Assembly: GCA_902773245.1 (NCBI GenBank)
Contig: CACYDY010000251.1
Location: forward strand, 1-5,892
Direction of reading: 5' to 3'
DNA length: 5,892 bases
From: an uncultured Ruminococcus sp.
GTDB taxonomy: Bacteria > Bacillota > Clostridia > Oscillospirales > Acutalibacteraceae
Part shown: one piece after another, positions 1 through 5,863 of the stretch
Position numbering within the stretch: position 1 is the first letter of the stretch
How the letters are laid out: the number at the start of each line of letters is the position of its first letter
The notes under the pieces: model-generated
Told to the model about the DNA's origin: nothing
The model's database searches: none
What the model saw: the letters and a program-made list of their open reading frames with translations, nothing else
Translations under genes and position numbers: made by a program

Positions 1-11
1 CTAAAAAGTAT

Positions 12-40
12 TTCTCGATGTTTTCAATTATGAGTATAAT
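12..40 (+). promoter_or_regulatory. Possible promoter of the adaptor-permease operon
   Basis: A perfect TATAAT lies at 35-40, with a poor -35 (TTCTCG at 12-17) 17 bases upstream. Transcription would begin near 46-48, leaving a leader of about 85 bases before the adaptor start at 131. The short arms TCTCG (13-17) and CGAGA (44-48) flank the -10 as an imperfect inverted repeat, which could be an operator. The weak -35 suggests either an activator-dependent promoter or a chance match in AT-rich DNA. An alternative is that the operon is read from upstream of the window. Confidence 0.35.
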
Positions 41-90
41 ATCCGAGATGTGTACCGCTAAGATTTTAAACAGACTTTAAGAATAATGAG

Positions 91-122
91 CCTTCCGTGA
101 GTTATAATAAATTTACGGAGGG
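91..122 (+). promoter_or_regulatory. Leader hairpin covering the ribosome binding site of the adaptor gene
   Basis: Bases 91-100 pair with 113-122 as an unbroken 10-bp helix containing two G-U pairs, around a 12-base AT-rich loop (101-112). The 3' arm contains the entire Shine-Dalgarno sequence GGAGGG (117-122) of the gene starting at 131. In RNA this would hide the ribosome binding site. The pairing is seen directly; a regulatory role is inferred. No T-tract follows, so it is not a terminator. Confidence 0.45.
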
Positions 123-130
123 CTGTGTTT

Positions 131-1096
131 ATGAAAAAATATATTATACTAAGCTTCATCACATTAACAATAATACTTACAATTTTTGCGGTTGGTTACT
201 CAAAAATCAACGAAACAGAATATTTCAGAGCCGTCAAAGCAGAGAAAACTACAGCGGTAGAAACTCTTCGCTACAACGGTACTGTCGAATATGCTAATTC
301 TGCCGTGACGGCTTCAAACGGAATGGGTATAGTTCAGTCGGTGCTTGTCAGCAGCGGTGATTTTGTCGAAAAGGGTGACCCCGTTATGACGGTTTATCAA
401 ACAGAATCCGATATATCAAAGTCCGATATTCTTTCGGCTCTGACATCGGGGAATGCCGAAAGTATAGGCTCGATTCCCGAGGGAGATTTTTCGGTGAAGG
501 TTTATGAAGCAAAGTCAAACGGTATCGTCAGCGGTCTTGATTTGGAAGAGGGCGGAGTTTTTCAGAAAGGACAGACTCTTTTCAAAGTATCTCCCGAAAA
601 GTCATTCCAAATCCAGATTAACGCAGTGGAAAAGGATATCCCCAAAATAAAAATAGGTCAGAAGGTTGAAATTGACTGCAAGGCGATCGAAAACACACTC
701 CACGGAGAAATCTCCGCAATCGCCAAGTCGGCGAAGCAAACTACAACTGCAGTCGGAAAAGAAACGACAGTCAAAGTTACCGTAAAAATAGACGAAGAGG
801 ACGATAAAATCAAATCGGGCTACACAGCTGTCTGCACCGTCACGGTGAACGAAAAGGAAAACACCCTGCTTGTTCCGTATTCAAGCGTTCTGACCGACAG
901 CCTTGGAAAAACGTTTGTATATGCCCAAAGCGGCTCAAAAGTTGAAAAGCGGTACGTTGTCTGCGGCTTTGAATACAACAACGGGCTTGAAATAACGGAT
1001 GGACTGAGCCCCGGCGAACCGGTTCTGATCGACGCTTCAAAAGTGAGCAGCCCTAAAAATGCAGTTGTTAACGAGGTGGGGGAAAATGCAGAGTAA
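131..1096 (+). CDS. HlyD/MacA/YknX-family efflux transporter adaptor subunit
   Basis: This is a 321-residue membrane-anchored adaptor of the membrane-fusion (RND/HlyD) family. Such proteins associate with a MacB-type ABC permease and act outside the membrane in export. The ATG at 131 is chosen because GGAGGG (117-122) sits 8 bases upstream; a GTG at 125 is too close to that site. Residues 4-22 form a hydrophobic anchor or uncleaved signal. Residues about 60-90 (SGDFVEKGDPVMTV) and 125-153 (GIVSGLDLEEGGVFQKGQ) are the two halves of a biotinyl/lipoyl-like barrelsandwich domain. Residues about 156-238 look like the beta-barrel domain and about 245-315 the membrane-proximal domain (LLVPYSSVL, GLEITDGLSPGEPVLI). 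Only about 30 residues separate the lipoyl halves, so the usual long helical hairpin is almost absent. The stop overlaps the start of the permease gene. The exported substrate cannot be deduced. Confidence 0.88.
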   Translation: MKKYIILSFITLTIILTIFAVGYSKINETEYFRAVKAEKTTAVETLRYNGTVEYANSAVTASNGMGIVQSVLVSSGDFVEKGDPVMTVYQTESDISKSDILSALTSGNAESIGSIPEGDFSVKVYEAKSNGIVSGLDLEEGGVFQKGQTLFKVSPEKSFQIQINAVEKDIPKIKIGQKVEIDCKAIENTLHGEISAIAKSAKQTTTAVGKETTVKVTVKIDEEDDKIKSGYTAVCTVTVNEKENTLLVPYSSVLTDSLGKTFVYAQSGSKVEKRYVVCGFEYNNGLEITDGLSPGEPVLIDASKVSSPKNAVVNEVGENAE

Positions 1097-2255
1097 GATT
1101 AAATACACACTGAAATGTCTGCTCGACAACAAGCTCAGATTTTTTCTCACAGTTCTGAGCTTGGCGGTAGGTGTAACTTCCGTTTTGATAATAAATTCCG
1201 TCAGCGAGTTTGGTGTAGCTTCGGTTTCGAACGAGCTTGACAGTCTTGGCATGAACGGATTGATAGTAACCTCAGAGACCGACGGCATAACGCTCACCGA
1301 CAACGAGGCGGCAAAGCTGAACTCGATAGCAGAGATCGAACAGGTAGCTCCCGTGACCGTCAACACGTCAAAGGTCTACTCCAAAAATTCCGAGAACGTT
1401 TCAACGATGGTTTGGGGAATTGACGAACGAGCGGAAGAGGTGGTGAATTTCGAGCTTGTAGGGGGGCGGTTTATCAACAAAGGCGACATAAAGTCTAACA
1501 GCAAGGTTTGTATGCTGGACAAATCGCTTGCGCTGGAGCTTTTCGGAAGAGAGAATATTATCGGCAGCAAGCTTGACCTGTTGTGTAATTCGACGGTTGA
1601 AAGCTTTGAGGTAGTCGGAATCGTAAAAACGGGCAAGGGGATCATGCAGTCGCTCATGGGAAGTTATTTTCCGTCTTTTTTGTATGCGCCGTACACTGCA
1701 TTCGGCAGCAGCCCCGATTACAGCCAGTTTTTTCTGAAAATAGATCCGAACTCATCGGCGGACGCAGTCACCGATCTGGTGAAAAAAGAGCTTAACGGTA
1801 CTCTTGAAAACGAACCCTATGTCGTGACGGATCTGGCAAGTCAAAAGGGAGTGCTTGAAAATATGCTGAACATTGTCACCACGATACTGACTGTGATAGG
1901 CGCAATTTCGCTGTTGGTGTCGGGTATAAGCATTATGAATATCATGTTGATCTCCGTCAACGAAAGAGTCAAGGAAATAGGAATAAAAAAATCCATCGGA
2001 GCAACTTCACGGGATATTCTGCTTGATTTTCTGAACGAGTCGCTTATTATATCCGTTACCGGAACGCTGATAGGAGTAGTCACGTCCGTTATAATAATCA
2101 AGGCAGCGGCGGCAGTTCTGGGCTATAACATAGCCGTAAGCGCAAGCTCGATAATATTCTCGGTGGCGCTGACAACGCTGCTCGGAGTTTCGTTCGGAAT
2201 ATACCCCGCGCTGAAAGCGTCGAAATTCAAACCTGTGGAAGCGCTGAGGAGATGA
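1086..2255 (+). CDS. MacB/FtsX-family ABC transporter permease
   Basis: This is a 389-residue inner-membrane permease of the MacB type (N-terminal MacB periplasmic core domain, C-terminal FtsX domain). It has one membrane segment near residues 18-38, a large extracytoplasmic domain of about 40-260, and three C-terminal segments near 265-290, 318-342 and 352-375. Hallmarks are the ISIMNIMLISVNERVKEIGI motif after the second segment, the following KKSIGATSRDIL, and the C-terminal GIYPALKASKFKPVEALRR. These cytoplasmic stretches normally contact the ATPase. The ATG at 1086 is preferred over the one at 1059 because the purine-rich GAGGTGGGGG lies just upstream; this gives an 11-base overlap with the adaptor gene and suggests translational coupling. 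It has no fused nucleotide-binding domain, and no separate ATPase gene is seen in the window. MacB-type machines work by mechanotransmission to expel peptides, drugs or toxins; the cargo here is unknown. Confidence 0.9.
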   Translation: MQSKIKYTLKCLLDNKLRFFLTVLSLAVGVTSVLIINSVSEFGVASVSNELDSLGMNGLIVTSETDGITLTDNEAAKLNSIAEIEQVAPVTVNTSKVYSKNSENVSTMVWGIDERAEEVVNFELVGGRFINKGDIKSNSKVCMLDKSLALELFGRENIIGSKLDLLCNSTVESFEVVGIVKTGKGIMQSLMGSYFPSFLYAPYTAFGSSPDYSQFFLKIDPNSSADAVTDLVKKELNGTLENEPYVVTDLASQKGVLENMLNIVTTILTVIGAISLLVSGISIMNIMLISVNERVKEIGIKKSIGATSRDILLDFLNESLIISVTGTLIGVVTSVIIIKAAAAVLGYNIAVSASSIIFSVALTTLLGVSFGIYPALKASKFKPVEALRR

Positions 2256-2259
2256 TGTT

Positions 2260-2976
2260 ATGGGAAAAACCGCCGTAATATCGGGTATGTTTCCGAATTT
2301 TTCGAAAAGGCTTAAAGATTTGGGCTTTGAAACGATAGAATTGGGTCATTACAAAAATCAAACGAAAAATCCCGAAGCTGCGCACCCCGATATGCAGATG
2401 TTAAAAATAGACCGCACAACGATGGTATTATTAAAAAACAATAACAGCGCCAACGAAAAAATAACGGAAAAATTAAAAAACACTCCGGTAGAGATCTATT
2501 ACACCGAAGAAGAGATAGGAGAATTTAATTATCCAGACTGCGTCAAGCTAAACGTTGCCGTTGTGGGGAAATATGCGATAGGAAACTTTAAGATCGGGGA
2601 CGCTAAGGTAATGCGCCTGATAGAACAGCACGGACTTGAACCGATAAACGTAAAGCAAGGATATGCAAAATGCTCATCGGCTGTGGTGGGCGACAGCGCA
2701 GTGATAACGTCGGACGAGTCTATAGTCAGAGGAGTAAAAGGAAAAATCGACTGTCTGAAAATCTCATCGGGGGGAATAGCGCTGTGCGAAAGGTACGGCG
2801 GATTCATCGGGGGAGCAAGCTTTTTGGCGGACAAGTCAACGCTTGTATTCATGGGCGACATAAAAGCCCACCCCGACTACATAAATATCAAAAGCTTCTG
2901 TCTGGGGCACGGAGTAAACGTGGAAAGTCTGAGCGCAGACACGCTGTGCGACGTGGGCGGAGTCGTTATTTTGTAG
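2260..2976 (+). CDS. DUF6873-family protein with a guanidino-group-modifying-enzyme (pentein) fold
   Basis: This is a 238-residue soluble protein with no signal or membrane segment. I recognise the clostridial DUF6873 'GME fold' family, related in fold to amidinotransferases, arginine deiminase and DDAH. The match rests on a pattern from memory: HPDMQM (42-47), NYPDCVKLN (90-98), VKQGYAKCSSAVVGDSAVITSDESI (split over 131-155), GGIALCERYGGFIGGAS (171-187), GDIKAHPD (199-206) and a C-terminal LCDVGGVVIL. H204/D206 and C230 are candidates for the His, acidic and C-terminal Cys positions used by pentein enzymes, but I cannot confirm that they align with catalytic sites; the protein may be non-catalytic. 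Six cysteines are present (94, 138, 165, 176, 214, 230). The ribosome binding site GAGGAG (2246-2251) lies inside the end of the permease gene and the gap is 4 bases, so it belongs to the same operon. No reaction or substrate is known to me. Confidence 0.75.
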   Translation: MGKTAVISGMFPNFSKRLKDLGFETIELGHYKNQTKNPEAAHPDMQMLKIDRTTMVLLKNNNSANEKITEKLKNTPVEIYYTEEEIGEFNYPDCVKLNVAVVGKYAIGNFKIGDAKVMRLIEQHGLEPINVKQGYAKCSSAVVGDSAVITSDESIVRGVKGKIDCLKISSGGIALCERYGGFIGGASFLADKSTLVFMGDIKAHPDYINIKSFCLGHGVNVESLSADTLCDVGGVVIL

Positions 2977-2987
2977 GATTTATATAC

Positions 2988-3016
2988 TTTACATTTTTTT
3001 ACACTTGTGTTATAAT
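2988..3016 (+). promoter_or_regulatory. Strong extended -10 promoter for the 96-residue protein gene
   Basis: TTTACA (2988-2993, 5 of 6 to the housekeeping -35) and a perfect TATAAT (3011-3016) are separated by exactly 17 bases. TG at 3008-3009 adds an extended -10. The expected transcription start is about 3022-3024. It starts only 12 bases after the stop of the upstream gene. No terminator hairpin separates the two, so the downstream gene may also receive read-through from the transporter operon. Confidence 0.82.
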
Positions 3017-3032
3017 GATGAATGGAGAAATA

Positions 3033-3061
3033 ATGCAAAACTCAGGGGAATTGTTTTGCGT
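3033..3061 (+). promoter_or_regulatory. Leader hairpin upstream of the 96-residue protein gene
   Basis: GCAAAAC (3035-3041) and GTTTTGC (3053-3059) pair perfectly. An extra G-U and A-U pair extends the helix to 9 bp (3033-3041 with 3053-3061), with an 11-base loop containing AGGGG. It lies about 10 bases inside the predicted transcript and about 40 bases before the start codon. It could stabilise the 5' end of the message or bind a protein. No T-tract follows. It is not a riboswitch class I recognise. Confidence 0.4.
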
Positions 3062-3099
3062 GAGAATATTATATATTTTCAAGAAGGCGAGTGAAAGAG

Positions 3100-3390
3100 A
3101 TGACAATGGATTTTTCAACATTGAAAAGTCAAAACGGTGAAAAGTATGATGATTTCGTACAAAAAGCGAAAGAAAAGAAGAAATTCGAATTTACGTTAGA
3201 CGGAAACACCTACAGATCGGACGAGTATGAGATTGAGAATGCAAAATTTTGGCGAATGTTCAGAAACAACGAAGATCTTATTCCGTACAAAATTTTCATT
3301 TCTTTTGAGGATCACATGGAAGATAAGATTTTCGGAGAGAATACATTTCCGGAAAGATTTCCCGACATGACAATTGTCGGATACGACTGA
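3100..3390 (+). CDS. Hypothetical 96-residue charged cytoplasmic protein
   Basis: I do not recognise this protein. It is 96 residues long, rich in Lys, Glu, Asp and Phe, with no signal peptide, membrane segment or metal-binding cysteine pattern. It has a basic, probably helical stretch (residues 18-29, QKAKEKKKF), then a short strand-like segment (FTLDGNTY) and an acidic, aromatic C-terminal half (WRMFRNNEDL, FISFEDHMEDKIFG) ending in IVGYD. The start is uncertain among GTG 3091, ATG 3100 and ATG 3106. ATG 3100 is preferred because AAGGCGAG (3084-3091) lies 8 bases upstream, while GTG 3091 is too near it. It has its own strong promoter and a terminator directly downstream, so it is probably a genuine single-gene unit. 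The coding appearance (no internal stop, bounded by signals) supports it; the function is unknown. Confidence 0.68.
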   Translation: MTMDFSTLKSQNGEKYDDFVQKAKEKKKFEFTLDGNTYRSDEYEIENAKFWRMFRNNEDLIPYKIFISFEDHMEDKIFGENTFPERFPDMTIVGYD

Positions 3391-3402
3391 TATAATGAAT
3401 TA

Positions 3403-3446
3403 AGCCGCTGTCACCGAGAATAGTGACAGCGGTTGCTTTGTTTTGC
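3403..3446 (+). terminator. Rho-independent terminator between convergent units
   Basis: CCGCTGTCAC (3405-3414) and GTGACAGCGG (3423-3432) form a perfect 10-bp stem. A G-U and an A-U pair extend it to 12 bp (3403-3414 with 3423-3434), with an 8-base loop. A T-rich tail (CTTTGTTTT) follows on the + strand, 13 bases after the stop of the 96-residue gene. On the - strand the stem is followed by a weaker AT-rich run, so the same hairpin may also stop the leftward transcript whose last gene ends at 3468. Confidence 0.85.
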
Positions 3447-3467
3447 AGAAAACCGACAGAGAGGCTG

Positions 3468-4820
3468 TTATTTGTCATGCATATTATTGTTCTCCGTCAA
3501 GAAATTCTCCTTGATATATTCCAAAAGAACCTGTTTTTCGTTTGTGAGCGAGCTTTTTATGATCTCGTCCAAAAGCCTGTTGAGAATAACACCTATTTGC
3601 CTGCCGGGGCTTATTCCCAAAGAGATGATATCACTGCCGTTAACTTCAAGCTGTTTGAGAGAAAAACACTCTTTGGAGTTCAGGATCTTATCCGCAGTTT
3701 TTTCGAGTCCGTCAAGATATTCAAGTCTGGAAAAACAGATCGGACTTTGAGCCTTTGTATCGGCTCTTTTTATTTTCAGCAGCATAAAGAAGATTTCGGG
3801 AGAATGTCTGTTCATGCAGCGTTTGACGGCAGTTTCGGTCTGTTCGATCTGAACGTCGTGCAGCTTGACAAGCTTGACAACGGTTTCCCTGGCAGCGTTG
3901 TCGAATTTAAGCCGCCTGAGAATATGCGAAGTCATCTCGGCTCCCACCTGAGCGTGCCCGTAAAAATGTCCCTGACCGTCTTTTTCGAAGAAGCACCGGG
4001 GCTTGCCGATATCATGGAAAAACGCAGCCATTCTCAAAACAGGCTCATTCTCGATATTATCCACCGCAGTGACGGTGTGTGTGTAAACGTCATAGATGTG
4101 GTGGATATTTTTCTGATCAAATCCGATCATAGGGGTAATTTCGGGGATTATCACCGAGATAACACCGGCGTATTCCAACAAGACATTTTTGACGTTTTTG
4201 CCGCAAAGCAGCTTGACAAATTCGCTTGCGATCCTCTCGCTGCTGATATTTTTCAAAAGCTCTTTGTTTTTGAATATGGCAGCTTTGGTGGATTGTTCAA
4301 TATCAAACCCAAGCGTTGATGAAAATCTCAAAGCTCTCATAATTCTGAGAGCGTCCTCGTTGAATCGCTTGTCGGCGTCGCCCACACAGCGAATAATTTT
4401 GTTATTAAGATCGTTTGTTCCGTTGTAATAATCGCAGACTCCCGTTTCATCGCTGTAGGCGATCGCATTCATGGTGAAATCACGTCTTGCGGTGTCCTCC
4501 TTAAGGCTTTTTGTGAACGTAACGTTTTCGGGGTGACGGTTGTCGCAGTAGTCCGAATCTATTCGAAAAGTAGTTATTTCAAGCGGCATTTTGTTGATAA
4601 TAACGGTGACAGTACCGTGTTTGATACCAGTTTCGATAACTCTGTATCCGATGAAAACCTTCTTGACCTCTTCGGGCTGAGCCGATGTCGTAATGTCATA
4701 GTCATGGGCTTCCATTCCGAGAAGACTGTCACGAACGCAGCCGCCGACAATGTACGCTTCAAAACCGTTTTCCGCAAGCTTTGAAATTGCTGTTTTAACC
4801 TGTGATGGCAATTTTATCAT
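3468..4820 (-). CDS. cca: CCA tRNA nucleotidyltransferase with HD domain
   Basis: This enzyme adds or repairs the 3'-terminal CCA of tRNA using CTP and ATP. It is a 450-residue class II nucleotidyltransferase. The head domain has VGGCVRDSLLG (25-35) followed by HDYDITT, giving the metal-binding pair D40/D42. RRDFTMNAIA lies at 112-121, and the nucleotide-selecting EDALR motif (E155, D156, R159) leads into IMRALRF. The neck/body region follows. An HD domain is intact, with H248, the doublet H269-D270 (FFHDIGKP), H289 and H321-D322. The C-terminal NGSDIISLGISPGRQIGVIL segment is typical of clostridial Cca. The start ATG (4820-4818) has a GAGG (complement of 4829-4832) 8 bases upstream. It is the second gene of an operon, 19 bases after tcdA. 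The clean EDxxR motif and genome context favour CCA addition over poly(A) polymerase, though these families are hard to separate by eye. Confidence 0.93.
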   Translation of the reverse strand: MIKLPSQVKTAISKLAENGFEAYIVGGCVRDSLLGMEAHDYDITTSAQPEEVKKVFIGYRVIETGIKHGTVTVIINKMPLEITTFRIDSDYCDNRHPENVTFTKSLKEDTARRDFTMNAIAYSDETGVCDYYNGTNDLNNKIIRCVGDADKRFNEDALRIMRALRFSSTLGFDIEQSTKAAIFKNKELLKNISSERIASEFVKLLCGKNVKNVLLEYAGVISVIIPEITPMIGFDQKNIHHIYDVYTHTVTAVDNIENEPVLRMAAFFHDIGKPRCFFEKDGQGHFYGHAQVGAEMTSHILRRLKFDNAARETVVKLVKLHDVQIEQTETAVKRCMNRHSPEIFFMLLKIKRADTKAQSPICFSRLEYLDGLEKTADKILNSKECFSLKQLEVNGSDIISLGISPGRQIGVILNRLLDEIIKSSLTNEKQVLLEYIKENFLTENNNMHDK

Positions 4821-4839
4821 AGTACCGTCCTCACTTTTA

Positions 4840-5586
4840 TCACATTGCGGAAAGATCGTTTATGACCTCGCCGGCGATTATCAGCCCCGCCACAGAAGGC
4901 ACAAAAGCCGTACTGCCGGGGGCTTGCTTAACATAGGAGCCTTTTGGGCTTCTGTCTGTTTTAAGAGTGTCCTGTGACGCAGTCATATAAGCCTTTGGGG
5001 TCAGCGGCTGTTCTTTTGAGTAAACAACTTTAAGCCGCTTGATGTTTCTTTTTCTAAGCTCGTTTCGCATAACTCTTGCAAGAGGACACACCGAGGTTTT
5101 GTAAATATCCGACACCTCAAAAAGTGACGGATTGGTCTTGTTGCCTGCGCCCATCGAAGAAATAATGTTGACCCCGTTTTCATCTGCTTTCATAACAAGA
5201 GCGATTTTTCCCGAGATCGTGTCAATGGCGTCGATAACATAGTCGAACTCGGAAAAGTCAAAGCTATCTGCATTTTCGGGTGTAAAGAACACGTTGTGTT
5301 TGGTAATTTTAATATCGGGGTTGATGTCGAGGAGTCTTGATTCCATTGCGTCGACCTTGTATTTTCCGACGGTGCTGTGCAGGGCTATGATCTGTCTGTT
5401 AATGTTTGAAAGGCACACCCTGTCGTCGTCGATCAGATCAATATGTCCGATTCCGCTTCGTGCGAGAGCTTCACAGGCGTGACCGCCCACGCCGCCGATT
5501 CCGAATACAGCGACTCTGGATCTTGAAAGCTTCTCAATGCCGTCCCGACCATAGATCAGTTCGGTTCTTGTAAATTGTTCGTTCAT
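4840..5586 (-). CDS. tcdA: tRNA threonylcarbamoyladenosine dehydratase (TcdA/CsdL)
   Basis: This is a 248-residue E1-like ThiF-superfamily enzyme. It uses ATP to dehydrate and cyclise t6A to ct6A at position 37 of ANN-decoding tRNAs. The sequence shows the nucleotide-binding GIGGVGG (29-35), the acidic LIDDDRV (51-57), SNINRQ (60-65) with following lysines (75, 77), and DAIDT (119-123). It also has the family-specific GAGNKTNPSLFEVSD (146-160), then IYKTSVCPLARVMRNELRKR (161-180, including C167), and the C-terminal PGSTAFVPSVAGLIIAGEVI (223-242). Length and motif order fit TcdA rather than ThiF or MoeB, and the zinc-binding Cys pairs of MoeB/ThiF are absent. The start ATG (5586-5584) is preceded by AGGGTG (complement of 5594-5599) about 7 bases away. 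It is co-transcribed with cca, both being tRNA-processing functions. Confidence 0.93.
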   Translation of the reverse strand: MNEQFTRTELIYGRDGIEKLSRSRVAVFGIGGVGGHACEALARSGIGHIDLIDDDRVCLSNINRQIIALHSTVGKYKVDAMESRLLDINPDIKITKHNVFFTPENADSFDFSEFDYVIDAIDTISGKIALVMKADENGVNIISSMGAGNKTNPSLFEVSDIYKTSVCPLARVMRNELRKRNIKRLKVVYSKEQPLTPKAYMTASQDTLKTDRSPKGSYVKQAPGSTAFVPSVAGLIIAGEVINDLSAM

Positions 5587-5624
5587 AACGTATCACCCTG
5601 TAATATAAAAAAGTTTTCGGCATA

Positions 5625-5653
5625 AGTATTTTATAGGGCAGTTCTATACTCAA
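5625..5653 (-). promoter_or_regulatory. Weak promoter candidate for the tcdA-cca operon
   Basis: Read on the - strand, TTGAGT (complement of 5648-5653) and AATACT (complement of 5625-5630) are 17 bases apart. Each matches 4 of 6 consensus positions. Transcription would start near 5618, about 30 bases before the tcdA start. A TATAAA (complement of 5629-5634) overlaps but lacks a well-placed -35. The evidence is suggestive only. Confidence 0.3.
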
Positions 5654-5675
5654 AATCTAAAAGATGAAGCATATT

Positions 5676-5778
5676 AAAGTTTTGATCAAACTTTTTCAAA
5701 AGTTTGCAGATTCCAAAGACAGCGTCTTTGGTCGCTGACGGAGCAAAGCAGAAAAGATCGACAAATTTCCCTCAGCGA
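5676..5778. repeat. Compact intergenic element of three successive hairpins
   Basis: Three inverted repeats follow one another. First, CAAACTTTT (5687-5695) pairs with AAAAGTTTG (5698-5706); the left arm can alternatively pair with AAAGTTT (5676-5682) around the palindrome TTTGATCAAA (5681-5690). Second, CCAAAGAC (5713-5720) pairs with GTCTTTGG (5724-5731) around a 3-base loop. Third, TCGCTGA (5732-5738) pairs with TCAGCGA (5772-5778). The layout resembles, from memory, dispersed non-coding repeats common between genes in Ruminococcus-type genomes. No coding frame or transposase is present. Only one copy is in the window, so repetition is inferred. Confidence 0.5.
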
Positions 5779-5830
5779 AACCAAATAAACTATAAATCAA
5801 AATCGACTGTTAAAATGATATCTTTCGTTA

Positions 5831-5863
5831 AAAATCAAAAAGGCAACAGCGCAGCGAATTGCC
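5831..5863 (-). terminator. Probable leftward rho-independent terminator for a gene beyond the right edge
   Basis: Read on the - strand, GGCAA (complement of 5859-5863) pairs with TTGCC (complement of 5842-5846). It is followed directly by a T-tract, TTTTTGATTTT (complement of 5831-5841). The stem is only 5 bp with a 12-base loop that can form a further small CGC/GCG helix, so it is modest in strength. It would end a leftward transcript entering from outside the window and separate it from tcdA-cca. Confidence 0.42.

Noticed and set aside
3..80. Frame open from the left edge on the + strand, ending at TAA 78-80, and an open frame opposite it on the - strand
   Set aside because: Each is only about 25 codons, has no recognisable motif, and overlaps a promoter-like TATAAT. 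Neither can be supported as the end of a real gene without the upstream sequence.
103..108. A second TATAAT just before the adaptor gene
   Set aside because: No acceptable -35 lies 16-18 bases upstream, and it would start the transcript inside the ribosome binding site. It is better explained as the AT-rich loop of the 91-122 hairpin.
2924..2957. Small inverted repeats (GTCTG/CAGAC and CGCA/TGCG) near the end of the DUF6873 gene as a possible terminator
   Set aside because: They lie within coding sequence, the stems are short, and no T-tract follows directly.
2670..3140. A 156-codon + strand frame overlapping the DUF6873 gene
   Set aside because: Most of it is an out-of-frame shadow of the DUF6873 gene, with Arg/Lys/Ser-rich composition typical of a wrong frame. 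Only its last 35 codons are considered, as a doubtful leader reading frame.
3438..3446. TTGTTTTGC shared by the leader hairpin arm (3051-3059) and the terminator tail
   Set aside because: A 9-base AT-rich match without further flanking similarity is easily due to chance.
3860..3882. Near-tandem copies of CTTGACAA opposite cca, resembling -35 boxes
   Set aside because: They encode the repeated Val-Lys-Leu of the HD-domain region (VKLVKLHD) and have no paired -10 elements.
3423..4319. A 298-codon open frame on the + strand opposite cca
   Set aside because: It is an antisense shadow of cca, which carries complete family motifs. The + frame has no recognisable domain, no convincing start signal, and begins inside the terminator stem.
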